From the NCBI GenBank assembly GCA_050943075.1, contig JBMNOM010000005.1, positions 1-40,455 on the forward strand: 40,455 bases of DNA, read 5' to 3'. This stretch comes from CAJKWP01 sp050943075 (GTDB lineage Bacteria > Bacillota > Clostridia > Christensenellales > UBA1242). The notes below the pieces were generated by a model, which was given only the letters and a program-made list of their open reading frames with translations, ran no database searches and was not told the DNA's origin. This document shows positions 39,361 to 40,455 of the stretch, one piece after another (the stretch's first letter is position 1; the number at the start of each line of letters is the position of its first letter). Both the position numbers and the translations under genes were made by a program.

Positions 39361-40359
39361 ATCGTAAACCACCAAGGCCAAAATAACAAAACCAATCACA
39401 CCAATAATTGGGTAAAACCAAATAATAATTCTATCAAAACCAATAATTGATAAAACAAACGGTATTAACAGGCTTAAAAATGCGGCAAAGCCAGTGTTTT
39501 TTGCTTTTAATTTAACAATTTCGTTAAGTGGCCTTGATGTTGACAAAAGCGTGGTTGTAATTGCAACAAGCAATGTAAAAATATAAATAACATCAAACGG
39601 TAAGCCAATTTTAATGCTTAAAGCCGCAAGTGGCATGGCTTGGTTTAAAACTTCTGGGTTAAAGTTAATCACAATTATCACAAACACTTGAAGAACGCAA
39701 AGAATTAGTGTTGATAAAAATGCTGATGCATTAATTTGTTTTTTGTTTAACCCCTCACCTGATTTCACCAAAATGAAATATGCAAGTGCAAGCCCTTGGC
39801 ATGCGTAGATTATTGGGTTGAAAAACAACAAATAGTTGTAATAAGACTGAATTAATTTTGAGGAATTAAAACCAAAAAAATTAAAACAAAGCAAACAAAG
39901 GACAAACATTAAAACAATTAAAAATGGCCCTAAAACTGAATTGATTTTTTTTAAGGCATTAAATGGCTTAAGCAAAACAATGAATGCAAGACAAAACACC
40001 ACACCAAGTAAAAGTGGTGTTAAGGGTTTCCAATTAAACATTAAAGAAATTTCCTTAATGCCAGCAAACATTGCAGATGAAAAAATTAAGTAAACAATAA
40101 AAAACAAAACATAAGAAAACTTTGCCCCTTTTTTGAAAATTCTTTTGTTTATATCTTCAATTCCATTAAAGTTTTCTTTTGCGCCAAGGTGCAAAAAAAG
40201 TTTAAAAATAAAAAAATAAATTAAAAACAAAAATGGCACAAAGAAAAGGCTTTTTAAGCCAAAACGCGCAAAATAAGACACAATTTCCTTTCCCGAGCAA
40301 AATCCTGCACCCATAATGGTGCTAACAATTAACATTGTTGTTGCAAAAGTTTTTTTCAT
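39292..40359 (-). CDS. YkvI-like membrane protein (LeuT-type fold)
   Basis: This 355-residue protein has about ten membrane segments. Its start, TTMLIVSTIMGAGFCSGKEIVSYF, matches the YkvI family motif (GAGFASGxEI) with an unwound-helix feel typical of LeuT-type transporters. Other features are QGLALAYFILVKSGE and the TTTLLSTSRPLNEIV segment. The substrate is not established in the family. The end overlaps the permease gene on the opposite strand by 69 bases. There is no SD before the ATG; a TATAGT ends directly at the ATG, too close to serve it. Confidence 0.75.
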   Translation of the reverse strand: MKKTFATTMLIVSTIMGAGFCSGKEIVSYFARFGLKSLFFVPFLFLIYFFIFKLFLHLGAKENFNGIEDINKRIFKKGAKFSYVLFFIVYLIFSSAMFAGIKEISLMFNWKPLTPLLLGVVFCLAFIVLLKPFNALKKINSVLGPFLIVLMFVLCLLCFNFFGFNSSKLIQSYYNYLLFFNPIIYACQGLALAYFILVKSGEGLNKKQINASAFLSTLILCVLQVFVIIVINFNPEVLNQAMPLAALSIKIGLPFDVIYIFTLLVAITTTLLSTSRPLNEIVKLKAKNTGFAAFLSLLIPFVLSIIGFDRIIIWFYPIIGVIGFVILALVVYDLAFVSFFKYAHKKIHNASKHTK

Positions 40360-40455
40360 ACTATAATCTATTAAACCAAAAAATTAAAAATGACTTAAAA
40401 AAACAAAAACTAAAACAAAGTGAAATAATTAATAAAATAATAATAATAATAATTA
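40360..40455. other. AT-rich window end with a TAA trinucleotide run
   Basis: Upstream region of the YkvI-like gene. 40432-40455 is a run of TAA/AAT triplets. No further gene is visible. Confidence 0.5.

Noticed and set aside
40432..40455. TAA trinucleotide run as a functional microsatellite
   Set aside because: Truncated by the window end and typical of the base composition.

Overview
The window is a very AT-rich stretch of a Gram-positive, spore-forming anaerobe, most likely an uncultured Clostridia-type Firmicute. The inference rests on gene content: spoIVA, a PdaB-type deacetylase and a Spo0A C-terminal-domain protein (sporulation), pyruvate:ferredoxin oxidoreductase (anaerobic metabolism), ScpA/ScpB, the rimP-nusA-ylxR-ylxQ-infB order, and MinD/MinE. 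No phage, transposase, plasmid or CRISPR genes are visible.

Layout. 1-3309 (+): a DUF4364-type regulator with a two-gene ABC-2 transporter. 3508-5176 (-): scpA-scpB. 5262-8872 (-): rbfA-nrnA-truB followed by an endonuclease IV-like gene and an M50 protease. 9000-13940 (-): rimP-nusA-ylxR-ylxQ-infB. 14357-15228 (-): rplM-rpsI behind a structured leader. 15420-16241 (-): truA. 16407-19880 (+): PFOR. 20026-20834 (+): a membrane protein gene split by a frameshift at an A9 run. 21027-22043 (+): alr. 22211-22921 (-): an unrecognised protein. 23628-24084 (-): five tRNA genes. 24378-25757 (-): cysS. 26019-27497 (-): spoIVA. 27655-28197 (+): a compact GGDEF protein. 28245-31629 (-): pepD-der-plsY. 31842-33038 (-): a membrane-anchored protein of unknown function. 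33536-34375 (-): four tRNA genes and one tRNA remnant. 34459-36385 (-): Spo0A_C-like protein, then ssb-like and pdaB. 36590-37619 (-): minD-minE. 37785-39360 (+): a SsuBC/TauBC-type ABC importer pair. 39292-40359 (-): a YkvI-like membrane protein.

Most of the window is housekeeping: translation initiation and ribosome maturation, tRNA modification, chromosome condensation, division-site selection and central metabolism. Promoters are easy to see and are mostly sigma-A type with 17-base spacers and often a TG-n extended -10.

Three things stand out. First, six genes (the DUF4364 gene, scpA, truA, alr, pdaB, minD) have a -10 box ending only about 5-9 bases before the start codon and no Shine-Dalgarno, so their mRNAs look leaderless or nearly so, while other genes have good SD sequences. 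Second, a family of nested palindromic repeats sits behind both tRNA clusters that end in tRNA-Leu. One module begins exactly at the CCA end of both tRNA-Leu genes and shows compensatory base changes between copies. Third, there is a 35-base remnant of tRNA-Gly upstream of the intact gene, close behind a near-consensus promoter. Function assignments come from motif recognition by eye; no database search was run.
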